The notes: generated by a model from the sequence alone, not told the origin. Shown: positions 44,480 to 56,424, counted from the first letter of the stretch. The stretch is DNA of 64,000 bases from Lepas anatifera (GCA_034440635.1 JAOTON010001129.1:1-64000); one strand, 5' to 3'. Translations and numbers: made by a program.

Positions 44480-46200
44480 GATGAACTATGTTGTTTAAGT
44501 AATTTGGCACACTTCTTTAATCTCTGCTTATCAACTGGAATATTTCCAGATTTGCTAAAGATTGCGGTGATTATTCCGATTCATAAATCTGGAGACAAGG
44601 ATAGGTTCAACAATTATCGACCTATATCTTTACTTCCAATCTTCTCTAAAATTCTGGATACATCAATACATAGTTGAATATTTAGACGCAAACAACATTC
44701 TTTACAAATTATAATTTGGATTTCGTAAGCTACATAGCTCCTACATGCCAATTGCCCATTTATATGACACTGTTACGGAATGTTTAAAAAGAGGTGAGAT
44801 TTCTTGTGGAATTTTTCTAGATCTAAAAAAGGCATTTGATACTGTTAGTTACAGAATACTCTTAGAAAAATTACACTTTCTTGGAGTTCGTGGAAAACTT
44901 AATGACATTGTGTGTTTATACCTGAAAAATAGGTGTCAATTGACTAAATTTAAAGATATATTCTCAGATCGGAAAATTGTCACCACCGGAGTACCACAGG
45001 GCTCGATATTGGGCCCACTTTTGTTTATTCTATATGTGAATGATTTATATCGTGTTTCGGAACAGGCCGTCTTTTATCATTTTGCTGACGATACAGCCAT
45101 TGTAGTAACAGCGGAAAATCAAAACCTTTTGCAACAAAAAATAAACACTTCTACCAAAAGTGATGCAGTGGTTTCAATCAAACCGTCTATCGCTTAACGC
45201 CGAAAAATCACACTACCAAATTTATTCTCAAAGCGACTTTACTGACATAAAAATAAAACTGAATGGAGTCGAAATAGGAAAAGAAAAAGTGGTTAAGTAT
45301 TTAAGTGTCCTGGTAGATGATAATTTGAAATGGGATGCTCATGTGGCCAACATGGCAGCTCTGATCAGTAGAAATCTGGGAGTAATGAGTAGAGCAAAAT
45401 ATTATTTAGAATCACGAGATATAACACTCTTGTGCTACCATACTTCAATTACTGCGCAGTTGTATGGGGAAGCAATTATCAAACGCATTTAGATAAGCTA
45501 ATGAAACTTCAAAAAAGGGCAGTTCGAATAATTATGAAGAAACCTTTTTACCATCCAACAAATGGACTTTTTGTTGAACTGAACTTGTTAAAACTCAATG
45601 ATATTATTACTGAACAGAAAATTATAATTCTATCAAAATTTTTAAGTCAATCACTACCATTTACCATCTCATCACTCTTTCAATATCATCGTCCTGCAAA
45701 CACTCGCCTATTACAACATTTTCATGTTCCTTTAGCAACAACGAACTACAGATCATTTTCAATATCATGTTCAGCTCCAACAGCGTGGAACCAGATGATA
45801 TGTCCGATTTTTCCAAATCTTGATGATGTTCCATTGCAGAAATATACATTAAAGAAAATTATCAGAAAACATTTTAGGAACCAATATCGATCCCAGGAGG
45901 GGATCAATAGTAAATGGATTCAGGTAAAAAAATCAAGCTATCAAGTACTTTCTTTTTGTGATTCTTTTTCATCTCGCTGCCTAGTTTTCTCATAGCCATT
46001 GACTGACCAATTTCTTTTTCTTTTTATGAGTTTCTTATTTAACCCTGAAAAACTTTAATCCACTAATACCAACTTTAGAGTACCCAAGTTTCTCTCGAAT
46101 GTTACTAGTTCTACTATTCTTTTCGGGAGAGACTTGGGGAAATACTCAGTAAACAACTTTAGAATAAATGGAGCGGGGAGTTTAAGAAAAAAACTATGCG
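44480..46200 (+). pseudogene. CR1/Jockey-like LINE inserted in the mariner
   Basis: Four overlapping frame pieces make one RT: PDLLKIAVIIPIHKSGDKDR and NNYRPISLLPIFSKILD (44474-44677), CGIFLDLKKAFDTV (catalytic Asp) and TTGVPQGSILGPLLFILYVN, then FADDTAIV (catalytic pair 45087-45092). The thumb and tail are FQSNRLSLNAEKSHY, PYFNYCAVVWGS and YRSFSISCSAPTAWNQ (to 45995). A 3' tail follows to about 46200. The junction shows similar words on both sides (ATGAAGGAT near 44475, ATGGAAGGAT near 46206), a likely target duplication. It is 5'-truncated: no endonuclease. Confidence 0.85.
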
Positions 46201-46611
46201 CCTCATGGAAGGATTATCTCAAGCAAATATTACGCCGAGGAACTGACTCAGCTGAAGCAGTGCATCGCCAGAAGCGGCGCGGCAAGTTGACACGTGGTGT
46301 CCTGCTCCTCCACTACAACGCCCCGGTCCACAAGGCCAAACTTGCACAAGCTGTCATGCGCGAGTGCAGATGCGAGGAGCTCAACCATACCCCATACAGT
46401 GCAGATCTGGCCCCAAGCGACTAATTTTATTCCACATCTCAAGCCTGCACTGCGTGGGCGCCGGTTTGAGGACAATGAAGACGCCCAGGACGCCGTCCAG
46501 AAGTGGATCGAACAGCAGTCGGGAGATTTCTGGCTGACAGGACTTCAAAGCATGAGGGAGAAGTCCCGCACGTGCATAGAAGTCAAAATGGGTTATATTG
46601 AGAAGCAATAA
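46201..46611 (+). pseudogene. mariner transposase, C-terminal part
   Basis: After the LINE the transposase resumes with YYAEELTQLKQC in one frame, then KRRGKLTRGVLLLHYNAPVH, HKAKLAQAVMRECRCEELNH and TPYSADLAPSD. After another frame change GRRFEDNEDAQDAVQKWIEQ and CIEVKMGYIEKQ end at 46611. The second catalytic Asp is lost: the usual H-D-N-A-P reads H-Y-N-A-P (TAC at 46314-46316). The third Asp of the D,D34D triad is present. Confidence 0.9.
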
Positions 46612-46674
46612 AACATCTGTCCTCCTATCTCACTCATTTATACCCGAATCGCAAAACTTTTTGACCGCCCCTCG

Positions 46675-47555
46675 TATTGAAACAAATCCCGTTCAAAAAG
46701 CGAGAAAAAACCTTCAGCTTTTATTTTACTTTGGGGGAAATTCTTCAGGCAAGGGGTAACTACCAGACAGACAAAAAGCCTAAATATTTTTACTGAAGAT
46801 CATTTATGGACGTTTGGGGGGGAGATGGGTCTGATTGGCTTTGGGGTCCCATGGTTAGATTGGCTCCTCATCTGGATCTGCCCTTGCCATAGGGTTGCAG
46901 GTGCTAACGAAAAAACATAAGGCGACTCTTCTCGACTATGAAATACAGCTCCCAAGGTCTGAGTGCATGGTCGGGAGCAGCGAGAAAGAGCTTGTCTCAT
47001 AGGCATATCAGCACTGGAGTGGGAGAGGGATAAGCGGCCCCCGAATATGCTTGGGGTGGGAAGTGTGCCTTTTCTCCCGTGCGTCTTATGACCAAAATCG
47101 TTCGCGCGCCCCTATACCTAAATAACTGATTAAGCACTTTTTCTTTTCTCTCATCCTCTTCAAAAGGATTTACGTGTGGCTCAAGTAGCAAAGAGTATTG
47201 AGCAAATGGTCTCAACATTCTCGACAGAACTGTGGTATGGAAATTGTACTGCCCTCTGGTTTAAGTAGGTTGTGCAGCTGCCTAATCTAGGTTAAGCGAA
47301 CTGAAACCACCATTAAATATGAATCAGTTAAGAAATATATTTCTGAAACATACAAGTACGTCTATGTGTAGCTGAAGTGAAAAATCAACTCATCGTAGCA
47401 GTTTAATGGCGCCAGTCACCCGCACGGCATATACCTTTTAAGGAGTCCTGCCCCCCCTTCTCATTTTCTGGGTACGCTACTGCCTTTGACCATACCTGGC
47501 AAGACGGTTTGGTTAACGAAATCCTGCTCAAACGGCTCAGTGACGAGCTCGTGCT
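46675..47555. other. Nothing recognised
   Basis: Intronic sequence with small unsupported ORFs. At 47443-47485 a stretch reading, complemented, CAGTAGCGTACCCAGAAAAT followed by a G-run looks like one end of another small transposon. Confidence 0.35.
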
Positions 47556-47806
47556 CGTCTGAGCTCCTGCCCATCTGAGCTCCTGCTCATCTGAGCTCAT
47601 GCTTGTTGACTGATAATTGATGTGCGCTTACTAAAAAGGTGAATGATGAGCTCCCGCCTAAGTCACTGAGTGACTGACGGCTCCTGTTTGAGCCATTGAG
47701 TGACTAACGGGCTCCTGTTTGAGCCATTGAGTGACAAACGGGCTCCGATTGAGCCATTGAGTGACTAACGGGCTCTGATTGAGCCATTGAGTGACGACGG
47801 GCTCTT
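47556..47806. repeat. Two adjacent short tandem repeats
   Basis: Units of about 16 bases (CTGAGCTCCTGCNCAT) at 47556-47605 are followed by about five 31-bp units (GAGTGACTAACGGGCTCCTG then TTTGAGCCATT) at 47665-47806. The second array ends 8 bases before the right arm of the inverted duplication begins. Confidence 0.8.
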
Positions 47807-48289
47807 GCTGAAACCCAGGGGTGTAATTTTCTATCTCTTTGGGGGTTCCCGAGCACCCCCAATCCTAAGTTGAGCACCCCCAATCATGTGCTGAGCACCC
47901 TCAATACATGTGCCGCCCCTGGCTTACCACCGCCGCCCAGAACGGTGTCACGCTATCTCATCACTGCCGTCCTGATTCATTTCGCCCCTGACAAGTTTTC
48001 CCGTCCCGAGGTTTATTATTTCCACCCTGAGTGATTCCAACTCTGCCTCATCAATGCCGCGTGGCCTATCACTTTGCCCCTGATTTGTGACGCCACATCA
48101 CTGCCACTCCCGCCTGATCACTGCCGCCAACAGTTAATCACTGCCGCCCCCTCACTGAATGACTATTGCCTCCTTTGGTTCATCACCGATCAGCACTAAC
48201 ACCCCTGGTTTATCATTGCAGCTTTGATTCATGCCGGCTCTGGCAAATCAAAGCTGTCCCCGGTTTATTTCTTCACCCATATACATAAG

Positions 48290-49090
48290 TGCCCCTCCTG
48301 GTTAGTCACTGTCGCTCCCCAAATCATCACTGCCGCCCCCTGGCTAATCACTGCCGCCCCCTGGCTGATAACTGCCGCCCCCTGACTGATAACTGCCGCC
48401 CCTTGGCTCAAACCTGCTGCCCCAGACTAATTGATAACTTCCGCCCCTGGCTGATCACTCCCGCCCCCTGGCTGATCATTACCGTCCCCTTGGCTGATAA
48501 CTGCCGCCACTGACTGATCACTGCCGCCCCTGGTGGATCACTGCCACCCCCTGACTGATCACTGCCGCCCACTGACTGATAAATGCCGCCCCTTGACCAA
48601 TAACTGGCGCCCCCTTGCTGATCACTGTCACCCCCTGGCTGATCACTGCCGACCCCTGGATGTTCACTGCCGCCCCATGACTGATCATTTCCGCTCCCTG
48701 GCTGGTAACTGCCGCCCCTGGCTGGTCACTGCCGCCCCTGGCTAATCATTGCCGCCCTTTGAATGATAACTGCCGCCCCCTGGCTGATAACTGCCACCCC
48801 TGTCTGATCACTACCGCCTTCTGGCTGATAATGGCCGCCCCCTGACGGATAACTCGCCGCCCCTTGGCTGCTAACTGCATCCCCTGGCTGATCACTGCCG
48901 CCCCTGGCTGATCATTGCCGTCCCATGGCAGATCGCTGCCGCCCCTGACTGATGACTGCCACCCCTGACTGATACTGCCGCCCCCTGACTGATAACTGCA
49001 GCCGCCTGACTGATAGCTGCCGCCCCCTGGCTGATAAATGCCACACCTGTTTAATCATTACCGCCCCTGACTGTCCACTGCCGCCCCTGA
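48290..49090. repeat. 21-bp minisatellite array, right arm
   Basis: Tandem units RCTGATMACTGCCGCCCCCTG, the complement of the unit at 21740-22830. The length differs from the left array, which fits copy-number change since the duplication. Confidence 0.9.
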
Positions 49091-51129
49091 TTCATCACTG
49101 ACGTCTCCCGGGGCAGTGAGTGTCCTGGGGATATCTGGGCAGTGAATGTTCTGGGGGAGCATCCTTCTTTGGATATTACTGGCATCAAGTCATACCCGAG
49201 GAGCGTTAGTTTTAGTGCCATATATTCATCCTAGTAGTCTTTCAAAATAACGTCTTTTTAAATAACGTCGAGTTTCATGTTATCTTATCACTGACCCTAG
49301 TGTGTCGTATGAAACTGACTGCCATTTTTCCGTGCTATATTTCATTTTATTGTATTTACTTATTTTATATATGCTTTTACATAATCTTCTGATACAATTT
49401 TCGCAACCTGACCTGTTTTGCCACCTGGCTTGTTGAAACTTGTGCGGAAATGCCCTATTTACGTAATTTATTTAGTGTTATGGGCGCCGTATTATCCTAG
49501 ATATCGACGCGCCCTGAAACCCAAATATGATGACGGACCGTCTCCCGGCTGATCACTCCTGCCCCTGGTTTATCATTGCTGCCCTAATCCATGCTGCCTC
49601 TGGCTCATGCATGTTGTTTCCGGCATATTTTAACCCAAATGCCCACCGCCTTGACTCATTGCTACCTCCCCTAGTTCATCACTGCCGCCATTATTAATCA
49701 CTGATGCTCTTATTTACGCCGCCTTCGGCTAATGAATGCTTTCCCTGTTTTTTTATTAACCCATGTATGAGTGGCCCCTGGTTAAACACTTCCTCTCTCG
49801 AATACTCACTGCCGCCCCCGGCAGATCACTGCTGCCCCTGACTTATCACTGCCGAGGAGACCAATCCGGCCATGGCCCCTAAAATTGGTTAAACTAAGGC
49901 CCTGCTGTCAGCACAGTTTTGTCAGCAGGAATCTCTAACACGCTTCCAGAGAGTAAGCAGCAGCCCACTATCGTCTAACCGTTATATGTTTGCGTATTGG
50001 AGGAATTCCCCAAACCGAGTAAATGGTAGCCTGTTGCTGTCGTGCTTTTACTGTTTTAGTGTCAGCCAGGGGTGAAATTATTATCTCTTTCGGGTATGCG
50101 AGCACCCCCATCATGATTTGAGCACCCCCAATTCATGAGTCGCACCCTGGCTCAGCATTGCTGCCCTGATTCATGCCGCCTCCGTCTTACCACTGTGATC
50201 CATGCCGCCCCCGGTTCATCACTACCACCCTGATTTATGCCGCCATGGTTCATCACTGCCGCCTCCTGCCTATCACTGCCACCCTGATTCATGCCAGCCC
50301 TGACTTATCACTGCCGCCCTGTTTCAAACGGCACCCGGCTTATCACTGCTGTCAGTGGCTCACCAGTGCTATCCCCGCCTTATCACTGCCGCCCTGCTTA
50401 ATGCCGCCCCCAGCACATCACTACCGCCTCGGCCAATGAATGCCGCCTCTGACTTATCACTTCCGGTCTAATTCGTGCCGCCCTGGGCTCATGACTGCCG
50501 GCCCCAGCTCAGAGATGGTGGATTCCATTTTCGGGCGGGTGTGCAGGATTTTCGGGAGGGGGTGCCTTCCTACCCAGGGCACCCCTTTGGCTCTCTAGGG
50601 CGCCTACTCAAGGGGGGGCACCGACATCATTTTCCCAAGTTGAGTGGATAAATTGGGTCTATTTGCTCTCTCCATTGAACGGTTTTGATGACAGGGGGAA
50701 CCATTCATATTTGAAACTGTTTTGATTTCGCACAGAGGGTCCTACCTCTTCAGGTAGGCGGTGTTTAGGCCAGATTTTTTTCGTGGGAGGCCAGGGGCGC
50801 CGCCCAAATCCGGGGGCGCTTTTCCGGACCAAGTCAAAACCGGGTGTGCAAAGACATACTTTTGCACACAGTCATTTTTCAGGGTGTGCAACTGCACACC
50901 CTGCCCCTCGGAATCCGCCGTACCTGCCCCAGCTTATCTGTTCCACCCTGATTCGTGTCCCCCCCCAGTAGGTTATAACTACAACCTACGACTCACCATT
51001 CCCGTCCTCGGCTTATCCACTTTGCCTTGATTCGTGCCGCCCTCGGCTAACCAATACCACCCCTTACCCAACTTATCACTTTCACCCTAATTCGTACCGC
51101 CCTTAGTCCATAACTACCAGCCACGAGTC
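49091..51129. repeat. Spacer and degenerate GGCGGCA repeats, right arm
   Basis: Mirror of 19691-21739. Includes the hAT-like terminal block at about 50060-50145 and the palindrome AGGGTGTGCA-AC-TGCACACCCT at 50881-50902. Confidence 0.6.
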
Positions 51130-53386
51130 CTCACCCTCTGTCTGGATCTTCTTGAGGCAGACTGGAGCCAAGTTTACCAGGATGAAACTGTCACTGAGAA
51201 ATGGAACGCCTAGTACGAAGTATGGCAGCCCCAAATTGACAAGCACATGCCTCTTAAAACCATGCGGTTAAGACACCCGCTCCCTGGCTTAACAACAACG
51301 AACAGCTGAGGGAGTGCATGACGCGGCTGGACCAAGCCAGAGAGGCGAGAGACCGAGACCGTTGAGACGTAGAGAAACTGAAAGCCTATCGTGAGTGCAG
51401 AAATGCCGTCAAAAAAGCTCTGCTCCAGGCCAGCTCCGAGCATTTCGCCAACTTCCGAAACGACTCCTCCAAAACATGGAGCGATATAAGAAGATGCTTC
51501 CTGGCATCTAAGAAACCAGAGCCAAAGACTGAGCCATTCAATCTCAGAGATCGTCATTGAGCAAACAAATTCAACCATCATTTTGTCGAAACTGGCACGG
51601 ATGTCGCAGTAGCACTTTCCGTTGTGCCTCAAGGGGTGAAGCTAAGAGACAACCTCCGAGAGTTTGCTCTGACGCCTTCGGAGTGCAGTTTGTCACTCTT
51701 CCCGAATAATGGAATGCACTGAAACGCATGGGCAGCTCACGCGCATGTAGAAATGATGACATTACAATCCAGATGCTAAGATCAACATTCGCAGTTACTG
51801 GTCCGCATCTTCATAACGTCATCGGCTGTTCACTGCGTACTGGAGAGGTATATCCACAGTGGAAGGAGGCCTCACTGATCCCACTCTACAAAGGAAACCG
51901 CAGTGATCTCGGGAACTTCAGGCCAATTTTCATCCGCAGCAAACTATGCGAGAGGGTGGTATATCTCTAACCATCGTCCTATCTCGAGAAAAGCCACATA
52001 CTGTGCGAAAACCAGCACGGTTTCAGATCGGGACATTCAACTGAAACAGCAATGGTAGAAGCTGTTAATTTCATCTCTGAAAGCATGGACCAAGGACACG
52101 TCACTACCTTCTTAAGGGCTGGCACATCGCGCGCGTTTGATAGCATGGAACACTCGCGCTTACTCCAGAAGCTATGGTGGTATGGTATAGACCAGCACTG
52201 GTTCAAGTACTGGCTGTCAAATAGGACTCCAAAGACCCATGGAGGCAGAACTGGGCCACCGCCATTGACGCACGGCGTGGTCTAGGGCTCACTCCTGGGA
52301 CCAAAGCTGTTTTTGATATTTACAAACGACCTGGCATTTCACTTGTCTTCGGGGGCAAGCTCACCATATACGCGGATGATGCACAGTTCCTAGACTCAGA
52401 CACTGGCAACATCTGCCACCTAAAACTGCGAGTGGAAAGTACCAGAAGACTAGCTCACGACTGGTTCACTCAAAATCGGCTTAAAGTAAACCCAAGCAAA
52501 CTGAGCTTCCCGTTTTAAAGTCAAGTTGGCACCGGTGTGACCCGAAACTCACTATTCAGTTCGGTAACAGCCTTATCAAAACAACATCATATGCTATGAT
52601 CCTTGGTGTCTTCGACGACTCAGCCCTGATCTGGTGAATCAAGTCTCACAAGTAACTCGTCGCTGTTACGGCACCCTCACCTCGCTTAAGCTGCAAAATC
52701 ACACCAGAGACCAGAAAACCACTATTGCAAGCCTCGTGTGTATATATAGCACCAGGCTTAATATAATTTTTTGGGGTTTAACGACGCATCAACGGCGCAT
52801 ACGGCGTCGCCAACTCTCACCCTGTTGGAAGGGATTTTGGGGATCAGATCGACTTATTCAGAGGCTCCGACGGGACTTGAACCCGGGACCAGTGGCTTAG
52901 AAGACAAGGGTGCTATCCACTAAGCCACATCATCCCCTAGCACGAGGCTTATATAAATATATAGTGTTATATGTATAAACATATATAGTGCTGTATGACT
53001 GTATGGGGAGGCTGCAATATCACTCAAAAACATCGCATCCAGAAAGTTTTGAATTTTGGCGTACGCATCGCAGTGACTGAGCAAACGTGAGCACGTGACC
53101 CCAGTCCTCCAATCCCCGGGTTAGCCGACGTTTCCGGATCTGCTGAAGAAACGTGACATACAATGATAAAAAGACTGCTCTCCGACGACTCTGGCAGTGC
53201 ACTGTCGGATCAGTTCCGCGTCGCTCCAAAATCTCTAGCTGGAGCACACGCAGGACCGACCTCGATATGCTAGAACTCCCAAGGATGAGAACGGAAAAAG
53301 CCAAACAAAGTTTTCGTTTCAGGGTGGGGGGGATAGAAGCATGGAACGGTAGGATATGTATAGCAGGCATTTGGGAAAGAGGATAG
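51130..53386 (+). pseudogene. CR1/Jockey-like LINE ORF2 remnant, right arm copy
   Basis: In broken frames: the pre-RT region EKLKAYRECRNAVKKALLQA and TWSDIRRCFLASKKPEPKTE (51360-51540), MGSSRACRNDDITIQMLRST, GEVYPQWKEASLIPLYKGN and NFRPIFIRSKLC (51728-51960). Then come MVEAVNFISESMDQGHVTTF, AFDSMEHSRLLQKLWWYGID (52052-52200), LTIYADDAQFLDSD with the active-site Y-A-D-D at 52369-52380, WFTQNRLKVNPSKLSF, and the C-terminus RTEKAKQSFRFRVGGIEAWN (about 53290-53349). The SINE at 52760-52937 splits RT from C-terminus. Many stops; the order and motifs fit the CR1/Jockey group. Confidence 0.8.
52760..52937 (-). mobile_element. tRNA-derived SINE type 2, right arm copy
   Basis: Inverse of 17891-18072. 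The duplication TAGCAC(C/G)AGGCTT flanks it at 52747-52759 and 52938-52950 with one mismatch. The same insertion site in both arms shows that it came before the inverted duplication. Confidence 0.92.
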
Positions 53387-54020
53387 GCTAGAAATGAACT
53401 GCTCCTAAATGAACTTACTCCTATATGTGCCTGTGATTGAGGGCTGAAAAGTCATGCATTATGGAGAACTCAATATCTATCTATAAATCTATGTATCTCA
53501 CTGCTGCCCTCGCCTTATCACTTCCACTCTGATTCGCGCTTCTTCTAGTTCATAGCTAATGCCCCTGTCTTATCACTGCCGCCCTCGACTTATGACTTTG
53601 CCCTGCTTCTTGCCGACCCGGGCAATCGCTGTCGCCCCCAGATTATCACTTTCATTCTAATTTGTGCCGTTTTTGGTCCATTACTACCGCCCTGGGCAGT
53701 TTGCAGCACTGATTCTTACCGCCTCTGTGTGTTAGGGTAAACAATAAAGGGCGCTAGGGGAAAAATAAAGGGCATGGACGGGTACAGCGGAGTCAGCATA
53801 TTTATTAATAATTACAGAATAATACACGCATTGTTTGGAGCGCTGTCGGTGTTTTGCTCTCTATTCACGTAGTGATTAAGTTCTTTGCTTTCATTTAAAT
53901 TTCCATCCACTCTGCCATTCCGAAGGTAAAATTTAACCCCGCAAAACTGATATAGTTCAATCGTGAATAAATTTACAACCTATTTGGATTTTTTAAAGAC
54001 TTATATGTAGCTTTGGGATG

Positions 54021-54127
54021 CAGTGACGGATCTAGCCGGTCGGTTTGGGAGGGGCAAACCAAAGTCAAAAGTGGAAAAGCAAAAAGGGGGTAAATGGCTT
54101 TTTTGCCTCCCCTTGGATTCGCCACTG
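54021..54127. mobile_element. Miniature hAT element, right arm copy
   Basis: CAGTGACGGATCTAGCC to GGATTCGCCACTG, with TTGGGATG on both sides. It is shorter than the left copy because of an internal deletion in the poly-T/poly-A region. Confidence 0.9.
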
Positions 54128-54576
54128 TTGGGATGTCGCCAAAAAGCCAACATGTTTGGCAAACGCTGTATAATACCTGCGCAACATTAAAATAGAGTGT
54201 GCCCTGTGCTATAAAAGGGGCTAAAAAGCGATGAATAACAGATTTGGTGCAATGAAGGGGTGCCGCCCCTGCAACGCCGCCGCCCCTATGGGATGCCGCC
54301 CCCACGGGCTGAGCACCCCCAAAGATTTTGGGAAAATTACACCCCTGACTGAGACTTGAACAACACAAGAATTGCATTAGACCTAGAACAAAACAAGAAG
54401 CACCATTGTTTGTCTTGGCCCAAGGATTCAAATGATTATTTTGTTTTCCTATTCCACCTATGTGACCAGCGTGATAATATGATATCAAAAAGTTGGACGT
54501 AAGTTTAAGTCTATATTCATCCCTCGAACTGAACCTGTCTGGTCCGGAGGAACTAAGTCTCTTATTACTAACATTA

Positions 54577-54761
54577 ACCTAATAATTTTTTTGGGCTTAT
54601 CGACGCACCAACTGCCAGGGCCATATGGCGTCGCCAACTCCTTCCCCGCTGGAATGGTTTCTCGGGAGCCAGCTTGCTCCTTTTTCATGGAAGCCGCCGA
54701 GCCTTGAACCCGGGTCGGCTGTGTGGAAGCCAGCTGCGCTGACCACTTCAATACCACGCCC
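54577..54761 (-). mobile_element. tRNA-derived SINE type 1 with 9-bp target duplication
   Basis: On the minus strand: the head with GTGGTCAGCGCAGCTGGC and B box CGGGTTCAAGGC, the body GGAGTTGGCGACGCCATATG and the tail GTTGGTGCGTCGATAAGCCC. CTAACATTA flanks it exactly at 54568-54576 and 54762-54770. It lies in the last ALLC intron, outside the inverted arm. Confidence 0.92.
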
Positions 54762-54770
54762 CTAACATTA

Positions 54771-55250
54771 GCCTATTTGGAATAACCTTTGCAACTATTT
54801 TGTATATTATATCTTACAGACAGATCGCTCGTTTATCCGTAAAAAATTTTCTGCTCTCCGCGTTGATGAATCACGGTAATAATGCCCTCGTTTGGGTTAT
54901 AAATAAAGACATATTTTTCACCTCCGTTATATCGTTTAAGTTTATCTGTTCCAGGTCTTCCCAAAACAATTTGAAAGGTCCTTGGAGAGTCCCGAAAGCG
55001 ATGGTGCCTTGTTGTTTTTCATTCCTTCTAGATCTGACTTGCACCTAGGGCCAGTGATATGAGCTTCACATTTTTTTCTGTGCTGCCTCCAGGGTAATCA
55101 AGTTCGTTGAAAAATTTTTCAAGCCGAATTCCTGCCGCTGACAACTATTCTGTGGTGATTTTTAAAAATAAATTTTTACACATTATTATAATTTTCTTAT
55201 TAACCATTACAAAATTACTGTTTTCCGTCTGTACAAAAATATATTTGAAG
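54771..55250. other. End of the 12.9-kb ALLC intron
   Basis: AT-rich, ends with a pyrimidine-rich stretch (ACTGTTTTCCGTCTGTAC) and the acceptor TTTGAAG (AG at 55249-55250). No other feature. Confidence 0.6.
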
Positions 55251-55502
55251 CCACTGACCGACGGGCCTCTGCTCCGGCAGTTGGGGGCGCACCAGCAGCA
55301 ATGCTTCGACTGCGAGGTTCTTCTGCCGCACGAACCGATCACGTACGTGCGGGTAACCATGTCGCCAGACGGCGGCATCAGCCGACTCCGGCTCAACGGC
55401 AGTCTCCGCTTCCAGCGCTCCAACGCCCGGAGCGAAGGCTTTGATTCAGTGTCACGCGGCATCACCAACCAGCGGAAAAACGGCGCTGAGACCAGCGAGT
55501 AA
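55251..55502 (+). CDS. ALLC: Allantoicase, terminal exon
   Basis: The exon enters in phase 0 after AG at 55250 and reads PLTDGPLLRQLGAHQQQCFD, CEVLLPHEPITYVRVTMSPD and GGISRLRLNGSL, then a poorly conserved tail ending GAETSE and the stop TAA (55500-55502). The ITYVR-x-x-x-x-PDGGISRLRL motif closes each allantoicase domain and fixes the identity. The tail after RLRLNG is about 34 residues, is not part of the conserved fold and may be lineage specific. No canonical AATAAA occurs before 55805, which lies in a SINE tail. Confidence 0.92.
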   Translation, partial: PLTDGPLLRQLGAHQQQCFDCEVLLPHEPITYVRVTMSPDGGISRLRLNGSLRFQRSNARSEGFDSVSRGITNQRKNGAETSE

Positions 55503-55603
55503 TCGGCTTACAATGTCAGCACAGGCTGAACCTGGTATAATTAACCAAGATGCCAAACTCATAATAAGATCAGTGAAACTGCGCAGGACATTTGGGAACA
55601 TCA

Positions 55604-55820
55604 TTGGCTGGGTGGCCTAGTGGCTTCATTGCCCGTCTCCAGATTGGGTTGGTACGGATTAACGTGGGTTCAATCCCCACGGCGGGGAATTGCCTTCCGC
55701 GTCCCATCTGGCCGGGTGGAGAGGATTCTTAAACACCCCACCAATACTGTCAGTAATTGAGTAAATCCTCTAGTACCCTGAGTGTGCTTTTTGAGGATGG
55801 CCCTAATAAAACATTAAAAC
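55604..55820 (+). mobile_element. tRNA-derived SINE downstream of ALLC stop
   Basis: A box GTGGCCTAGTGG (55612-55623) and B box GGGTTCAATCCCC (about 55666-55678) lie in a tRNA-like head. The body is unlike the other SINEs here (CATCTGGCCGGGTGGAGAGG) and it ends near AATAAAACATTAAAAC. It starts about 100 bases after the ALLC stop and may lie in the 3' untranslated region; AATAAA is at 55805-55810. Confidence 0.75.
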
Positions 55821-56116
55821 AAAATGTTCCTGATGTGCAAGCCTGTGGTCAAATGCCAGATAAATATATGATATGAGCAAGGCGTGCTGAAGTGTATGAA
55901 TGGTATTTGGGAAGCATTAATAATGCCCAACGGTCTCCCTATCCTATAGATATTGGTTGACCAATCATGAAAAATGGGAAGAGTGGGACTGTAAGGACCG
56001 CGTGACATGTTTAAGGACAAATTAAATGCGAAAATTTCCGTACGACAGTCTTTCAAACACTGCTTGTGTTTGACGCAACCTCTCCCTCCCCCGGTGGCAC
56101 GGAGTCTTACTGAAGA

Positions 56117-56190
56117 GGATGTGTGGCTCAGTGGTAGAGCACCTGCCTCCTGAGCCGCAGGCGGAGCCTCTGAATAGTCAGTCAGTATGG
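56117..56190 (+). mobile_element. Truncated tRNA-like SINE head
   Basis: GTGTGGCTCAGTGGTAGAGC (A box region) and an anticodon-arm-like CTGCCTCCTGAGCCGCAGG run straight into GCGGAGCCTCTGAATAGTC, the start of the type 2 SINE body. The B box is deleted, so it is not a functional tRNA. Confidence 0.65.
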
Positions 56191-56197
56191 CTTCTTA

Positions 56198-56424
56198 ACA
56201 CCCACCCTGGTGGGCCTCCGAGCCACCTTCACCATGGTTCAAACATCCCCCCGAACTCGGCACCTATGCGGGATAGCGAAAAAACGCGAAAGCTGGAGGA
56301 TAGCTCATACAAATTAATGAACTACACCAGTAAAAATGACCTGACCTGAGGTCAGGTCAAGGTCACTATCTGATCTAGCACAGTCAATATGCATATCAAT
56401 AGACTCCCAATAGCAATCTGCTCC
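56198..56424 (-). mobile_element. Family B TTAA element, truncated end
   Basis: TTAA (56194-56197) then CACCCACCCTGGTGGGCC, CGAGCCACCTTCACC, GAACTCGGCACCTATGCGGG and ATGCATATCAATAGACTC, as in the first quarter of 11177-12172. It ends abruptly at about 56424 where LINE sequence begins. Confidence 0.7.

Larger units (their letters stand above)
43670..46674 (+). mobile_element. mariner element carrying a nested LINE
   Basis: The left end CGAGGGGCGGTCAAAA(T)GTTTTGC is complemented at the right end, and both are preceded or followed by TA (43668-43669, 46675-46676), the mariner target. The interior encodes a mariner transposase in two pieces (43847-44470, 46200-46611) split by about 1.7 kb of LINE sequence. 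Without that insertion the element is about 1.3 kb, the usual mariner size. Confidence 0.92.
47814..54351 (-). repeat. Right arm of 6.6-kb inverted duplication
   Basis: The inverse of 16453-23064, containing the same elements in mirror order: terminal hairpin block (47814-47910), 21-bp array (48290-49090), spacer and GGCGGCA repeats (49090-51130), dead LINE (51130-53386) with SINE (52760-52937), and the small hAT element (54021-54127). Small indels and point differences are scattered throughout, so the arms have diverged. Right-arm flanks GCTGAAAC (inner) and ACTGAGAC (outer) agree at 6 of 8 positions and might be a decayed target duplication. Confidence 0.9.

Noticed and set aside
47814..54351. 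Inverted arms as an assembly artefact
   Set aside because: The arms differ by scattered substitutions, indels and array length, and have different flanking DNA, which fits an old duplication better than a duplicated contig end.
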